Origin: JACDAE01 sp963717195 | Lineage (GTDB): Bacteria > Chloroflexota > Ktedonobacteria > Ktedonobacterales > Ktedonobacteraceae | Assembly: GCA_963717195.1 (NCBI GenBank) | Contig: CAVQVR010000006.1 | Coordinates: 310,001 to 374,000 of the forward strand | DNA length: 64,000 nucleotides | Direction: 5' to 3' | Part shown: positions 17,830-26,366 of the stretch, piece after piece | How the letters are laid out: every line of letters starts with the position of its first letter | Numbering within the stretch: the stretch's first letter is position 1 | The notes under the pieces: model-generated | The model's database searches: none | Seen by the model: only the letters and a program-made list of their open reading frames with translations | What the model was told of the DNA's origin: nothing | Program-made: the position numbers and the translations under genes

Positions 17830-18113
17830 TATAGCACGCTTGCATCTCCCCCCGCTGCAAGCATATCATCCAGCAAGTGCTGCTCTTCAGCTTTTTGCTC
17901 CGCCTGCGCGAATTGCTGCCGCACCTGAAGTATACGCAGCGTCAAGACAATGTGACGATCTATCGCCTGCTCACATTCGCCAGATCGCATATTTTTCTTT
18001 TCTGGCGTCTCGTGCAATGCATCAATATGCTCTTCCAGCATATCCAGCAATTTCTGCAGGCGTCGCAACACATCTTGTCGACATTCCTGCTCTTTTAATG
18101 GGAAATCAGACAT
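17826..18113 (-). CDS. Small coiled-coil protein, downstream of the portal module
   Basis: A 95-residue protein. ATG 18113 with AAGGATAC upstream is preferred; the open frame runs further upstream without support. It is highly charged and rich in Glu, Gln, Leu and Ala (LRRLQKLLDMLEEHIDALHE), indicating helical coiled-coil structure. It is the third gene in the minus-strand block after the portal and a 127-residue protein. By position it may be a phage assembly factor, but function is unknown. Confidence 0.6.
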   Translation of the reverse strand: MSDFPLKEQECRQDVLRRLQKLLDMLEEHIDALHETPEKKNMRSGECEQAIDRHIVLTLRILQVRQQFAQAEQKAEEQHLLDDMLAAGGDASVLY

Positions 18114-18210
18114 CGCAGTATCCTTATACGTTAAACTAAGAACAAACTCACCGGACAGAGGGCAGTGACAAGAGTAGATTTTCTTGAGATGGGGCAATAC
18201 CATAACAGGT

Positions 18211-18594
18211 CTAACGCATACGGCGCAACGAAACGCGCAGACGACTTCCTCCGGGAACGATACCCGTAGGCAGAACTTCGACGATCTCATATTTAGGAGC
18301 AGCAGCTACCGCGCTGGTCGTTGCACTGGTCGTGTCGGCAACAAAAACCGCGCCTGTAAAGCTGGTGCCGAGCGGAGCAATGAGCACAGTATCAGCATCA
18401 TGTGGAAACGGCTGCCTATTCACCGCAAGAACCTGGGGATCAACAACCTGGATAGAGCGCATAATAGCCTGTATTGTAACATAACTATAGCTACCACTTG
18501 CCAGGTACACCACAACAACGCTACGCTGACGACTGGCAAAGCTACTCGTTACCACCTGCAACACATGCTGGACCTTACGAGCATCAAGAGGCAT
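18211..18594 (-). CDS. Small phage-module protein following the portal
   Basis: A 127-residue protein starting MPLDARKVQHVLQVV. Its ATG follows GGAGTAGGAGT and lies four bases after the portal stop, so it is co-transcribed with the portal. It is mixed alpha/beta and basic at the C-terminus (GSRLRVSLRRMR). Genes at this position often encode connectors or small head proteins. No family was recognised. Confidence 0.6.
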   Translation of the reverse strand: MPLDARKVQHVLQVVTSSFASRQRSVVVVYLASGSYSYVTIQAIMRSIQVVDPQVLAVNRQPFPHDADTVLIAPLGTSFTGAVFVADTTSATTSAVAAAPKYEIVEVLPTGIVPGGSRLRVSLRRMR

Positions 18595-18598
18595 ACTC

Positions 18599-19987
18599 CT
18601 ACTCCTTCCCAGTCGCACGAATACGCGCCAGTTCCTCGTGGATATCCATTTCTTCACCCGCAAACTGGAACATCAGGCGCATCGCTGTCTCATCGCTGAC
18701 CCAACCTTGCTGCTTTGCCGCCGTAAGAGCTGCAACAAGCACCTGAGTCGAGCTTGCCAACATCTGATGATCATCAACATCGATCTCAGGAAAGAGAATG
18801 TCATAATCCCTATCGCTATCCGCTGGGAGCCTCTTCGCCTTGCACGCCTCCTGCAACACGCGATCAAGAATTGTGCGCAACAAGGCACGTAACACATATT
18901 GACGACGTTGGAATTTGAGCAGCGTCGGTAACCCCATCTCAGCAGCCGTGGCACGATTTCCATTGCTACCATCGGCCAGGTAGTGCTCCGGCACTTGAGC
19001 ACCCGCTGCAATCATTAATTTTAATGCTCTTCCATCCTCAGAAACATCATTCGCATTAATCTCCGGTTTCACCGCAGACCATTTTTCAGCCTCATTATGA
19101 ATAACCACCGTCCCCGGTTCAGGCGGTGTAGCATATTCCATCCTTTTACGATCAACGGCCTTCTTATCGGCTCCAAGCAACTGAACATCCCACAAAAAAG
19201 CGCCTTTATACTTGTTAATGCGTACCCTATCGGTCAACCAATCCTTATAGCGACGCAACCAGGGAAGCAACGTTGCCAGATCGCTCTTGCCGCGCTTGGC
19301 ATTCGAAACCTTGTTTATGCAAAACTGAATCATCTCGCTGCCAGCCACAAACCACTCGCCCTCGAAGTTCTGCTGCTCTAATGGCGTGACGGGTGCAGGA
19401 TCTCCAGGCTGTGTAGCGCTGGGGCCAACCGGGCGACGATGAAAGCGCAGAACAGTCTCAATATCATCCGGATCGGTCTCGATCTCATCAATGATGGATG
19501 GATCGACCTGGCGTATCTTCACACTACCATCGATCTTGTTGATATAGAAGCGGATAAATTGTTCTCCATAGAGCGCCAATTCAGTACATAATGCATAGAT
19601 GCGCGTCTCCATATGGTTATCGGGATCGTGCCAGAAATCCAATAGCACACGCTGTACAATAGGGGAATTGGCAGAGAGGGTAATGCCTTTGCCGAGCACA
19701 AAACTGGTCGTCATCTCGATAATTGCAAAGGCGAGCGGATTGGCATTATACGCTTCATAGCAGGCGTTATGCAACTCTAGATAAGTCGCAGGTATTGGAT
19801 CTTTTTGATACCAATTATCTGACAGACGACGCCAGTAATAGTCTTCTTCGGTACCTGTTGCCGTTCGTCCCCAATAGCGGTCTTCTTCAGTAGGACTGGA
19901 TGACATAGCGCTGGGGTTAAGCTGTTCCTGGACATGTGCCGCTGATGGGGACAAAGTGAGCCAGCGCAGAAAATGTGGTCGTGGCAT
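18599..19987 (-). CDS. Phage portal protein
   Basis: A 462-residue protein whose ATG follows AGGAG at eight bases. The order of segments matches tailed-phage portals: an N-terminal region with AFAIIEMTTSFVLGKGITLS, a domain with GEQFIRFYINKIDGSVKIRQ and VDPSIIDEIETDPDD, then the central helical region HYLADGSNGNRATAAEMGLP and a C-terminal helical tail. Portals form the dodecameric DNA channel of the capsid and dock the terminase. The gene is oriented opposite to the capsid operon and lies about 10 kb from the capsid gene, which is unusual. The neighbouring terminase is absent. Confidence 0.85.
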   Translation of the reverse strand: MPRPHFLRWLTLSPSAAHVQEQLNPSAMSSSPTEEDRYWGRTATGTEEDYYWRRLSDNWYQKDPIPATYLELHNACYEAYNANPLAFAIIEMTTSFVLGKGITLSANSPIVQRVLLDFWHDPDNHMETRIYALCTELALYGEQFIRFYINKIDGSVKIRQVDPSIIDEIETDPDDIETVLRFHRRPVGPSATQPGDPAPVTPLEQQNFEGEWFVAGSEMIQFCINKVSNAKRGKSDLATLLPWLRRYKDWLTDRVRINKYKGAFLWDVQLLGADKKAVDRKRMEYATPPEPGTVVIHNEAEKWSAVKPEINANDVSEDGRALKLMIAAGAQVPEHYLADGSNGNRATAAEMGLPTLLKFQRRQYVLRALLRTILDRVLQEACKAKRLPADSDRDYDILFPEIDVDDHQMLASSTQVLVAALTAAKQQGWVSDETAMRLMFQFAGEEMDIHEELARIRATGKE

Positions 19988-20409
19988 GATTGATACTCCT
20001 GAATAGGGAATGAGAAGGTAAAAAGAGGAAAGTATACAAGAGGTTGTGGTCGCGAGATGTGACCTGCCCTAAGTATAAATGCAAGCAAGCGTACTGTCAA
20101 GCGGGACACCACCACGCCATGGTAGGGCGTGGTGAACGAAGTGAACAAGCCTATGCTGGAGACCTCGCCAGGAATGACTTCACGCCGTTGGGGATTCCAA
20201 ACTGGCAAACGTCGGAGGTCCAAAATGGTATCCCCTCATTGGCTTGAGAAGCGTATTTCCCTTTCCTTTTGAGTTTGTGTCTGGGGTCTATGATGAAAAG
20301 AGGAGATGGCTCTCCTTGTACGACCGCTTCTGTTCTCTTTTCTGGATGAACTGAACAATGAGAGCGCGAGTGAACCTGGATAAAAAACAAGCTGAAAGGA
20401 GAAACGATC
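19988..20409. other. Divergent region between portal and histidine kinase, with a small hairpin
   Basis: It holds the promoters of the portal block and the kinase. A 9-bp inverted repeat CACCACGCC/GGCGTGGTG with a seven-base loop lies near 20110-20134. No supported gene was found. The 60-codon frame at 20044-20247 has no ribosome site. This is the position where a terminase gene would be expected. Confidence 0.5.
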
Positions 20410-22353
20410 GTGACGAGCCAAATGCTCTTTGACCGTGCAGTTATCCGAGATCCCGATGATGGCCTCGCCTTCATTACCAACATCCTGACCGCATCCACAG
20501 AGTATTCGATCATTGCAACCGACGCAAACAGCACGATACTGCTTTGGAACGAGGGAGCACGGCGCATCTATGGCTACGAAGCACAGGAAGTCATTGGGCT
20601 AGCCCAGATGAAAATCCTCTATGCCCCGGATGAACGCTCTCCTCAGCATTTGCAGGACATTTGCCAGACTGCTGTGACATGTGGGAAGTGGGAAGGACTC
20701 ATCAAGCGCATACGCAAAATGGGTGAGATCTTTCCTGCACGGGTGGTCATTACTCCCCGCTGGGATCATGATGGCACGCTCGCAGGCTTTCTGCTCATTT
20801 CAAAAGACATCACAGAGGAACTCATGCTGGATGAGCTGAAACTCTACACACGCTCACTCATTGATGGCAACCATGACGCGCTGGTCGTCACCGATCTCTC
20901 TGGCACGATCACCGATGTGAACCAGGAGACCTGTCGCCTGATCGGGTGCAGTCGCCAAGAGTTGCTGGGTACCGCCTATTCGCACTACTTTGCAGATCAA
21001 GAGCAGGCTGAGGTGGGCCTGAGCATCGTTCAGACCAGGGGCCACGTGACGAATTATGAACTGATGCTCCGCAATCATGAGGGCAAGGATATTGCTCTTT
21101 CCTGGAATGCGACCATCTTTCATACCTCGAATGAGCAAGTCGGTGGCATCCTGATTACCGCTCGTGATATCACCATGCAGAATGCAATGGACGCACAGCT
21201 TCAACAGCAGAACCGCGAATTGCAAAAGCAATATGAGCGGATCCAGCAGGCCAATCGGCTCAAGAGTGAGTTCCTGGCCAATATGTCGCATGAACTACGC
21301 ACTCCGCTCAATTCGCTGATTGGATTTTCCGATCTGCTCCTCTCCGAGATCCCTGGCCCCCTTTCTGAAACCCAGAAAGACTATCTGGCGGATATGCTTT
21401 CCAATGGCAAGCATTTGCTCCAATTGATCAATGACGTGCTTGACCTCTCCAAGGTCGAAGCCGGCAAAATGACGTTCCGGCCTGAGCCGGTCGACCTGAC
21501 CCAGCTCATCAAAGGGGTTCACGATATTCTGCGTCCCCTGGCCGCCAGGAAGCAGATGCATATCGAAGTAGACATCGACCCGACCCTTTGTGGCATCGTG
21601 CTTGACCCTGCCCGTTTCAAGCAAGTGCTCTACAATTATCTTTCCAACGCGATCAAATTTACTTCTGAGGACGGAAGGATTCGGGTACGCCTGCTGCCCG
21701 AGCAACCGGACACATTCCGTCTGGAGGTGCAGGACACGGGAATCGGCATTCGAGCCGAAGACCTGAGCCGCCTCTTCGTCGAATTCCAGCAACTTGATGC
21801 CAGTAGTGCCAAGAAGTATCAGGGAACCGGGCTGGGTCTGGCCCTGACCAGGCGCCTGGTGGAGGCTCAGGGAGGATCGGTCGGGGTGCAGAGTGTGCCG
21901 GAGGAAGGAAGCACCTTCTTCGCCATTCTGCCGCGGGTGAGCCAGATGAGCATCGAGGAGCGCGATGACAGTGCCTTGCCCAAGCCGGTTGCGGGTGCGC
22001 CTTGTATTCTCATCATTGACGATGAGCAGAGGGATCGAGAACGCTTAGCGCAGATTTGCCTGAATGCAGGCTACAACGTGGAATTGGCAAAAACTGGTCG
22101 GGAAGCGGTGGACAAGTGTCAGCATCGACACTTTGATCTCATCACCCTCGACCTGATCTTACCTGATCTGGATGGTTGGGATGTTTTGCGCACCATCCGT
22201 GCTCAGGAACGGAACCGAGACGTTCCCGTTGTGGTGGTGACGATCGTGAAAGAAGGTGGTGTTGGGGTCGGCTTTGAGGTCCAGGAGGTCTTAACCAAGC
22301 CTATCCGAGTCAATGAGATCCAACAAACCTTACACACCATCCTTGAAGTTTGA
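20410..22353 (+). CDS. Hybrid sensor histidine kinase (PAS-PAS-HisKA-HATPase-REC)
   Basis: A 647-residue cytoplasmic kinase with a GTG start at 20410 preceded by AAGGAG. Two PAS domains (about residues 18-130 and 145-260) would bind a ligand or cofactor. A coiled coil leads to HisKA with phosphoacceptor His294 in NMSHELRTPLNS, then a HATPase domain with DTGIGI and GTGLGLALTRRLVE. A C-terminal receiver carries Asp581 in LITLDLILPD. No membrane segment is present, so it senses an internal signal. By eye its base composition is more GC-rich than the neighbours, hinting at separate ancestry. It sits between the portal block and the HNH gene and has no output partner next to it. It ends nine bases before the convergent HNH gene. 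Confidence 0.93.
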   Translation: MTSQMLFDRAVIRDPDDGLAFITNILTASTEYSIIATDANSTILLWNEGARRIYGYEAQEVIGLAQMKILYAPDERSPQHLQDICQTAVTCGKWEGLIKRIRKMGEIFPARVVITPRWDHDGTLAGFLLISKDITEELMLDELKLYTRSLIDGNHDALVVTDLSGTITDVNQETCRLIGCSRQELLGTAYSHYFADQEQAEVGLSIVQTRGHVTNYELMLRNHEGKDIALSWNATIFHTSNEQVGGILITARDITMQNAMDAQLQQQNRELQKQYERIQQANRLKSEFLANMSHELRTPLNSLIGFSDLLLSEIPGPLSETQKDYLADMLSNGKHLLQLINDVLDLSKVEAGKMTFRPEPVDLTQLIKGVHDILRPLAARKQMHIEVDIDPTLCGIVLDPARFKQVLYNYLSNAIKFTSEDGRIRVRLLPEQPDTFRLEVQDTGIGIRAEDLSRLFVEFQQLDASSAKKYQGTGLGLALTRRLVEAQGGSVGVQSVPEEGSTFFAILPRVSQMSIEERDDSALPKPVAGAPCILIIDDEQRDRERLAQICLNAGYNVELAKTGREAVDKCQHRHFDLITLDLILPDLDGWDVLRTIRAQERNRDVPVVVVTIVKEGGVGVGFEVQEVLTKPIRVNEIQQTLHTILEV

Positions 22354-22361
22354 CAGAAGCA

Positions 22362-23183
22362 TTACATTGCAGTATGGCCTTTGATCACACGTTCATTGGC
22401 GATCATAACCTTTTCGACATTTTGCGTATCGGCTACAATCTCGTAACCACTGAAAAGAAATGGCTGAATGAAAAAGTCCTGGGCCAGGATATGGTGAATC
22501 CCATGGTGTGGGTGACGATGATGAATATCACATAGAACCATGATATTCGCTTCTAAATCGACAAAAGCTTCTAGACTGGCATGATCTTTGACCTGAGGGA
22601 AGCTTAAATGCACCTTGCACGGGTCGCACGCATTGAGCAGGCTGCGTTCAATAGGATAATGATGCGTTTCAATGGCCCGAGCACAACAAGGATTCTCGCG
22701 TGGATCCTGTAGAGTCGTATTACGCACGCCACAGATAGCACAGGGAGTATCGAGCGTGTAGACCAGGTGGTGGTGAGTACGCATATACATTGGCGTCTGC
22801 TCACGTGGAGGATGGGGAGGAGTCATCTCGATCTGCGCCACCTCGACGGTCGTAGCGTGAACATGCTCAAGCGTTACCTGTCCAGGTGGAACAGTTCCTT
22901 TCCGCTCGACCCGTTTTACGCGAATCTCTGCGGTAACACGCTTATGTACCTCGGTCGTCTTGGACTCCTTGCCAGTTTTGACGTGGACATCCTCCTCAAT
23001 ATCTTCCTTCACCCGTATCCTCTTTACGCCCAAATTCGTAGCATGCAGCTTCTCAGTCTCAACCTGCTGGTGTACCTGGGCAGTAGGCTGCTGAGCATGA
23101 TGAGCAGACTGAGGTGTCAATTGAAGATGCGCAAGACCCGGTATGGCCCTGAATAAATTGTTGAAGCGTAGCGGTTTAAACAT
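22362..23183 (-). CDS. HNH-like nuclease domain protein
   Basis: A 273-residue protein with a GGGGGGAG site before its ATG. The first 130 residues are basic and repeat short charged beta-like phrases. The C-terminal half has CAICGVRN, then ETHHYPIERSLLNACDPC, then NIMVLCDIHHRHPHHGIHH. This order of Cys pairs, HH and N...H residues is typical of HNH/ββα-metal endonucleases. HNH genes are common beside terminase and portal genes in phages, where they aid DNA packaging, so it may belong to the phage module. Nuclease activity is inferred from motif reading only. Confidence 0.68.
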   Translation of the reverse strand: MFKPLRFNNLFRAIPGLAHLQLTPQSAHHAQQPTAQVHQQVETEKLHATNLGVKRIRVKEDIEEDVHVKTGKESKTTEVHKRVTAEIRVKRVERKGTVPPGQVTLEHVHATTVEVAQIEMTPPHPPREQTPMYMRTHHHLVYTLDTPCAICGVRNTTLQDPRENPCCARAIETHHYPIERSLLNACDPCKVHLSFPQVKDHASLEAFVDLEANIMVLCDIHHRHPHHGIHHILAQDFFIQPFLFSGYEIVADTQNVEKVMIANERVIKGHTAM

Positions 23184-23432
23184 CTAACTCCCCCCACAAA
23201 ACAGTAACAAGTCAATGAACAGGCTTCATACAACAAACGCACTAAAAAGGTAACCACCCGGCAAAATCATACTAATAAGCTTTCTCTTATTATAAAATAT
23301 AATATATTAATTGTCAAGTAGAAAACAACTATAAAGCGTTATAATTTCTTTATTTATGAAATTTCCATGTATTCCAATATATAGATAATACAGGCATCGT
23401 TGCGAACTCGTTGCGAGGGGATTGCTTTTACC
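23184..23432. other. AT-rich intergenic region
   Basis: Strongly AT-rich between about 23270 and 23400. It separates the HNH gene from the broken ArsR gene and must hold the HNH promoter. No gene was recognised. Confidence 0.5.
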
Positions 23433-23462
23433 TTGACAAGTATATATATCCTTACGTATACT
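23433..23462 (+). promoter_or_regulatory. Promoter TTGACA-18-TATACT of the ArsR gene, likely leaderless
   Basis: TTGACA (23433-23438) and TATACT (23457-23462) have an 18-base spacer. The ArsR ATG at 23469 falls where transcription should start, so the mRNA would lack a leader. Partial AT-rich symmetry in the spacer could be an autoregulatory operator. Confidence 0.7.
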
Positions 23463-23468
23463 TTATTT

Positions 23469-23836
23469 ATGAAAAGAAATGAAGTAGCCCAACAAATAGA
23501 TGTGTTTCATGCCATCTCTGACCCGACCAGACGTGGATTGCTTGACCTGATGGCTAAAGAGAGCCAGCCCGTTAAGGTACTCGCACAGGAGTTTGCCATG
23601 ACACGACCAGCCATCTCGCAGCATCTCCGTATTCTGGCAGAGGCTGGCCTGGTCGTCGAGAAAAAGGTCGGGCGGGAACATCACTATTAACTCCAGGCCG
23701 AGCTGCTCACTATGTACGCAACTGGGTACAGCAGTACGAGCGTTTCTGGCAGGATAGGCTTGAATTGCTGGATAAACATCTGAATACAACGGCTTCTTCC
23801 GTCTCATCAACGCTAAGTGATCGAGTACTGGTTTAA
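23469..23836 (+). pseudogene. Broken ArsR-family transcriptional regulator
   Basis: The first 73 codons encode a typical ArsR winged-helix domain (VFHAISDPTRRGLLDLMAKE, then MTRPAISQHLRILAEAGLVV). A TAA stop at 23688-23690 follows GREHHY, where family members continue into a wing and C-terminal helix. Read-through gives LQAELL, and after a frame change near 23710 the expected end appears: HYVRNWVQQYERFWQDRLEL and then LDKHLN. So both a nonsense codon and a frameshift lie in the last third. A 73-residue truncated DNA-binding protein might still be made. Full-length relatives are about 100-115 residues. Often such genes regulate a neighbouring SRPBCC or transport gene, but none is evident here. 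Confidence 0.8.
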
Positions 23837-23921
23837 CGCCGACGACCTGGGTATGATCCGGCAACTCGGACTTCTTTCCGGACAAACAGACTAATATACT
23901 AAAATCTTGTGTATTATTAGC

Positions 23922-23950
23922 TTGTTTGTAAGCTTGTTATGGCGTATACT
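23922..23950 (+). promoter_or_regulatory. Promoter TTGTTT-17-TATACT
   Basis: TTGTTT (23922-23927) and TATACT (23945-23950) are spaced 17 bases apart, 63 bases before ATG 24013. The -10 is preceded by CG, as in several other promoters of the window. Confidence 0.55.
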
Positions 23951-24012
23951 AACGTCATCTATCTACTACCCACGGGGGATAGCATTCCTGTAGGGAAGGA
24001 TGACGGGCAATA

Positions 24013-24528
24013 ATGATGACTCCAATCTATAAATTTGCGGGCCAGAATCTTCTCTGGACGCCGTCGGCAGCTTTCAGGCAACACTATGAACTTCTTGCCA
24101 GAGATACGATGCTCGCGATGCTGGATATGAGCAACTGGACAACGGCAGCTCAGGCCATACTAGCAGAGGGAAAATATAGCATCAGGCAAGAAGGCTTTTT
24201 TAGGCAGCAAATAATGATTCGAGCCAATGACTCGGGTCCGATACTCGCTACCTATACGCGTGGTTGGGGCGGTGGTATGTTGCAACTGGCTGATGGTCGT
24301 CTGTTTAAATGGGAGAATGCTAACTTCTGGGGCACGAGACAGGCATGGAAGACATCTTCCAATATCAGTCTCGTGCAATTTCAAAATAGCCCCTGGACAC
24401 GCGACCTGCTGGTCAGAGTCGAGCCCGAAGCGCTTGCAACTCCCGAACACTCCCTACTTGTTATTATGGGCCTCTACATCACTATTCTCAGCAAACGCGA
24501 TGCAGCGGCTGGCGTGAACCAGATCTGA
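24013..24528 (+). CDS. Unknown protein, possibly tubby-like (LURP-one) fold
   Basis: A 171-residue protein. ATG ATG at 24013 follows AAGGATG. The central part (QIMIRANDSGPILATYTR, then GGGMLQLADGRLFKWENAN) shows repeated beta-strands with a pattern similar to tubby C-like/LURP-one domains, which can bind lipids. The similarity is only by eye. The C-terminus is hydrophobic (LLVIMGLYITILS), giving a possible membrane contact. It lies alone between the broken ArsR gene and a convergent pseudokinase. Confidence 0.55.
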   Translation: MMTPIYKFAGQNLLWTPSAAFRQHYELLARDTMLAMLDMSNWTTAAQAILAEGKYSIRQEGFFRQQIMIRANDSGPILATYTRGWGGGMLQLADGRLFKWENANFWGTRQAWKTSSNISLVQFQNSPWTRDLLVRVEPEALATPEHSLLVIMGLYITILSKRDAAAGVNQI

Positions 24529-24534
24529 GTCATT

Positions 24535-25815
24535 TTAATGCTCTGCTCTATGCAGCAACTTTTTTCGGACTCCTGACTCCCTGGTGTGCTCTTTTGCCTT
24601 GATTACTGCTTCAAGTTCTGCCGCTTCCAATGCTTCGACCAGGGCAAACACAGAAGGATAGCGAAGATCCGGATCAAGTTCCAGAGCACGCACCAAAATC
24701 TGCTCTAACGTTGCTGGAATGTGATGATAGAGCAGACGTGGAAGAATTAGCTCAAGGCTATCGCGGTTATCTGATGCCAGGTGAGACTCAATTGACGTCT
24801 GTGTAGCGCTTCTATCTTCCTCTTCTGATGGCTTCATTTCTGGCGTAACCTGCAGTCTATGTACAGCTGCAACAGGCGCATAGTGCGTGAGCAACAGGTA
24901 GAGAATTGCACCAAGCGAGTACACATCTGAACGCTCATCACAGACGCCATTAAGCATCTCAGGTGCGCTAAAAGCGTTCCATCGTGCAACCTTTGCGATA
25001 GGAAATATCTGACGTTGCTGCTGGATTACATCAGCGTTGGCTGCCTCCGGTTGCCAGAATTGCGGCGGCGGCGGCCACGATGCAAGTAAGATGGGAGCCC
25101 AGGAACTCGCACCAGAACTACTCACCAGAATAGTTGAGAGGTCCAGATCTCCTAATACAATGCCTACACGCTGCAAACGTGCAACGATACGACAGAGGCG
25201 TGCTCCCCAACTCAAAGCAATCTCTTCGTTTAGCCATGTCGGCCACTCCCTGTGACCCAGCAAAAGTTCATCAAGGGTTATTACATCAGCATATAGCCCA
25301 CTCTTCTTATCGTGCAACTGCATCACGAGATAGTGGCGTTCCTCCTTCGTCCATGCACGATCACCATCTGTAGAGAGTTTTGAAGGCCCAGGCACAATAG
25401 GAGAGACGAATTCTTCAAATGCCGCCTTCTCAATCTGTTCGCGCACCAATGGAGGAAGAGAAGTCAGTATCAGTTCACGAATGGCGACTAACGGCTCTTG
25501 AGCTTCTTGCTCAGGCTCTTCTTCCTCGGAAGATGGCTCAGGAGAGAGGCGACGAGCAAGATAGAGATGCAGCCTGGGGCGTTTGTAGAGGAGTTGTACA
25601 ATTCGATAGCGACTATCCAGAATGACCTCTCCTTCTGCTAACGTTCCCTCTTCTTCCTCGCTCGTTTGTTGTGGCAGCATACGGACGCGGGTACGCTGTA
25701 TGCTAGTACGCTGCGTCTGTCTCAATTGGTCCTGAGAATGTACTGCCAGAGGTTGCTGGAGCTCACATCTTCTCCCATCACTCTCATTATTATCCATTTC
25801 ACACATCCCATCCAA
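24535..25815 (-). CDS. Ser/Thr protein kinase-like protein, probable pseudokinase
   Basis: Up to 426 residues; ATGs at 25815, 25806 and 25797 compete, none with a clear site. The N-terminal 60 residues are Gln/Glu-rich. The kinase fold is recognisable from SRYRIVQLLY onward, with subdomain IX DERSDVYSLGAILYLLLT and the APE motif FSAPEML. Key residues are altered: the VAIK lysine is Arg (LVAIREL), the HRDLKPxN loop reads GDLDLSTIL, and no DFG follows (ILLASWPPPP). A long acidic insert splits the small lobe. ATP phosphotransfer is therefore unlikely, and a scaffold or allosteric role is inferred. No membrane segment. It is divergent from the symporter pair across a 51-bp palindrome. Confidence 0.75.
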   Translation of the reverse strand: MDGMCEMDNNESDGRRCELQQPLAVHSQDQLRQTQRTSIQRTRVRMLPQQTSEEEEGTLAEGEVILDSRYRIVQLLYKRPRLHLYLARRLSPEPSSEEEEPEQEAQEPLVAIRELILTSLPPLVREQIEKAAFEEFVSPIVPGPSKLSTDGDRAWTKEERHYLVMQLHDKKSGLYADVITLDELLLGHREWPTWLNEEIALSWGARLCRIVARLQRVGIVLGDLDLSTILVSSSGASSWAPILLASWPPPPQFWQPEAANADVIQQQRQIFPIAKVARWNAFSAPEMLNGVCDERSDVYSLGAILYLLLTHYAPVAAVHRLQVTPEMKPSEEEDRSATQTSIESHLASDNRDSLELILPRLLYHHIPATLEQILVRALELDPDLRYPSVFALVEALEAAELEAVIKAKEHTRESGVRKKLLHRAEH

Positions 25816-25905
25816 CTTTACTTGAGGAGTCTCTACCCATCTTCCCCACCTCTCTTATTGACAATAATACATTTATCTCTTTTCAGCTTCTCATTAAGTC
25901 AACGA

Positions 25906-25956
25906 ATGAGACTATGCAAGAATAACAAAAATTTTGTTATTCTTGCATAGTCTCAT
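25906..25956. repeat. Perfect 51-bp palindrome
   Basis: Arms 25906-25930 and 25932-25956 are exact 25-base inverted copies around a single central A. It lies in the 317-bp divergent region between the pseudokinase gene and the DUF3311 gene. It follows neither gene, so it does not look like a terminator; it could form a cruciform or bind a dimeric regulator. Confidence 0.92.
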
Positions 25957-26069
25957 AGTGATCTTTAAATCTGATGTTTTCCAGTAAACGGGTCAGAAAA
26001 CCCTACGTTTTCAAACTAGAGATGAATGACTCCCCTTTTGGTGGCATCATGGGAAGAATGGGTATTTTC

Positions 26070-26099
26070 TTGACCAATCCATCCAGAGTGTTGTAGACT
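26070..26099 (+). promoter_or_regulatory. Promoter TTGACC-18-TAGACT
   Basis: TTGACC (26070-26075) and TAGACT (26094-26099) with an 18-base spacer, 34 bases before the DUF3311 gene. It would drive the symporter operon. Confidence 0.55.
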
Positions 26100-26132
26100 T
26101 TTTGTAGGAAAGTACATAAAGGAGATTATTTC

Positions 26133-26333
26133 ATGATTACTCGTCCTGAACGCAAGAACCGACGCTGGGTCCGCTGGCTCCTTATTCTTCCCTTTATCGT
26201 CCTACTCTGGCCCCCCTTTTACAACTTTAGAACTCCCGAGCTCATTGGCATCCCATTTTTCTATTGGTTCCAGCTACTCTGGATCATCATCACAGCCGTT
26301 CTCACGGCAACAGTCTATTTTGCTGAAGCTTGA
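26133..26333 (+). CDS. DUF3311 small membrane protein
   Basis: A 66-residue protein with AAAGGAG before its ATG. Two hydrophobic helices (WLLILPFIVLLWPPFYN and a C-terminal one through LLWIIITAVLTATVYF) are separated by a short loop, with a basic N-terminus. DUF3311 proteins are regularly encoded just before sodium/solute symporters, as here, and are thought to be small accessory subunits, with unproved function. The gap to the symporter is 33 bases. Confidence 0.85.
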   Translation: MITRPERKNRRWVRWLLILPFIVLLWPPFYNFRTPELIGIPFFYWFQLLWIIITAVLTATVYFAEA

Positions 26334-26366
26334 CGAAAAACCTTTTTCAGGAAGGAGAATCCCTCA

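Noticed and set aside
20044..20247. 60-codon ORF and hairpin as an insertion sequence end
   Set aside because: No transposase, no target duplication, and no ribosome site. The hairpin alone is not enough.
21295..21792. Long minus-strand ORF opposite the histidine kinase
   Set aside because: Shadow of the conserved kinase frame; no ribosome site and no recognisable domain.
23400..23468. Upstream extension of the ArsR protein
   Set aside because: The extension would include the -35/-10 promoter itself; the family homology starts at the ATG at 23469.
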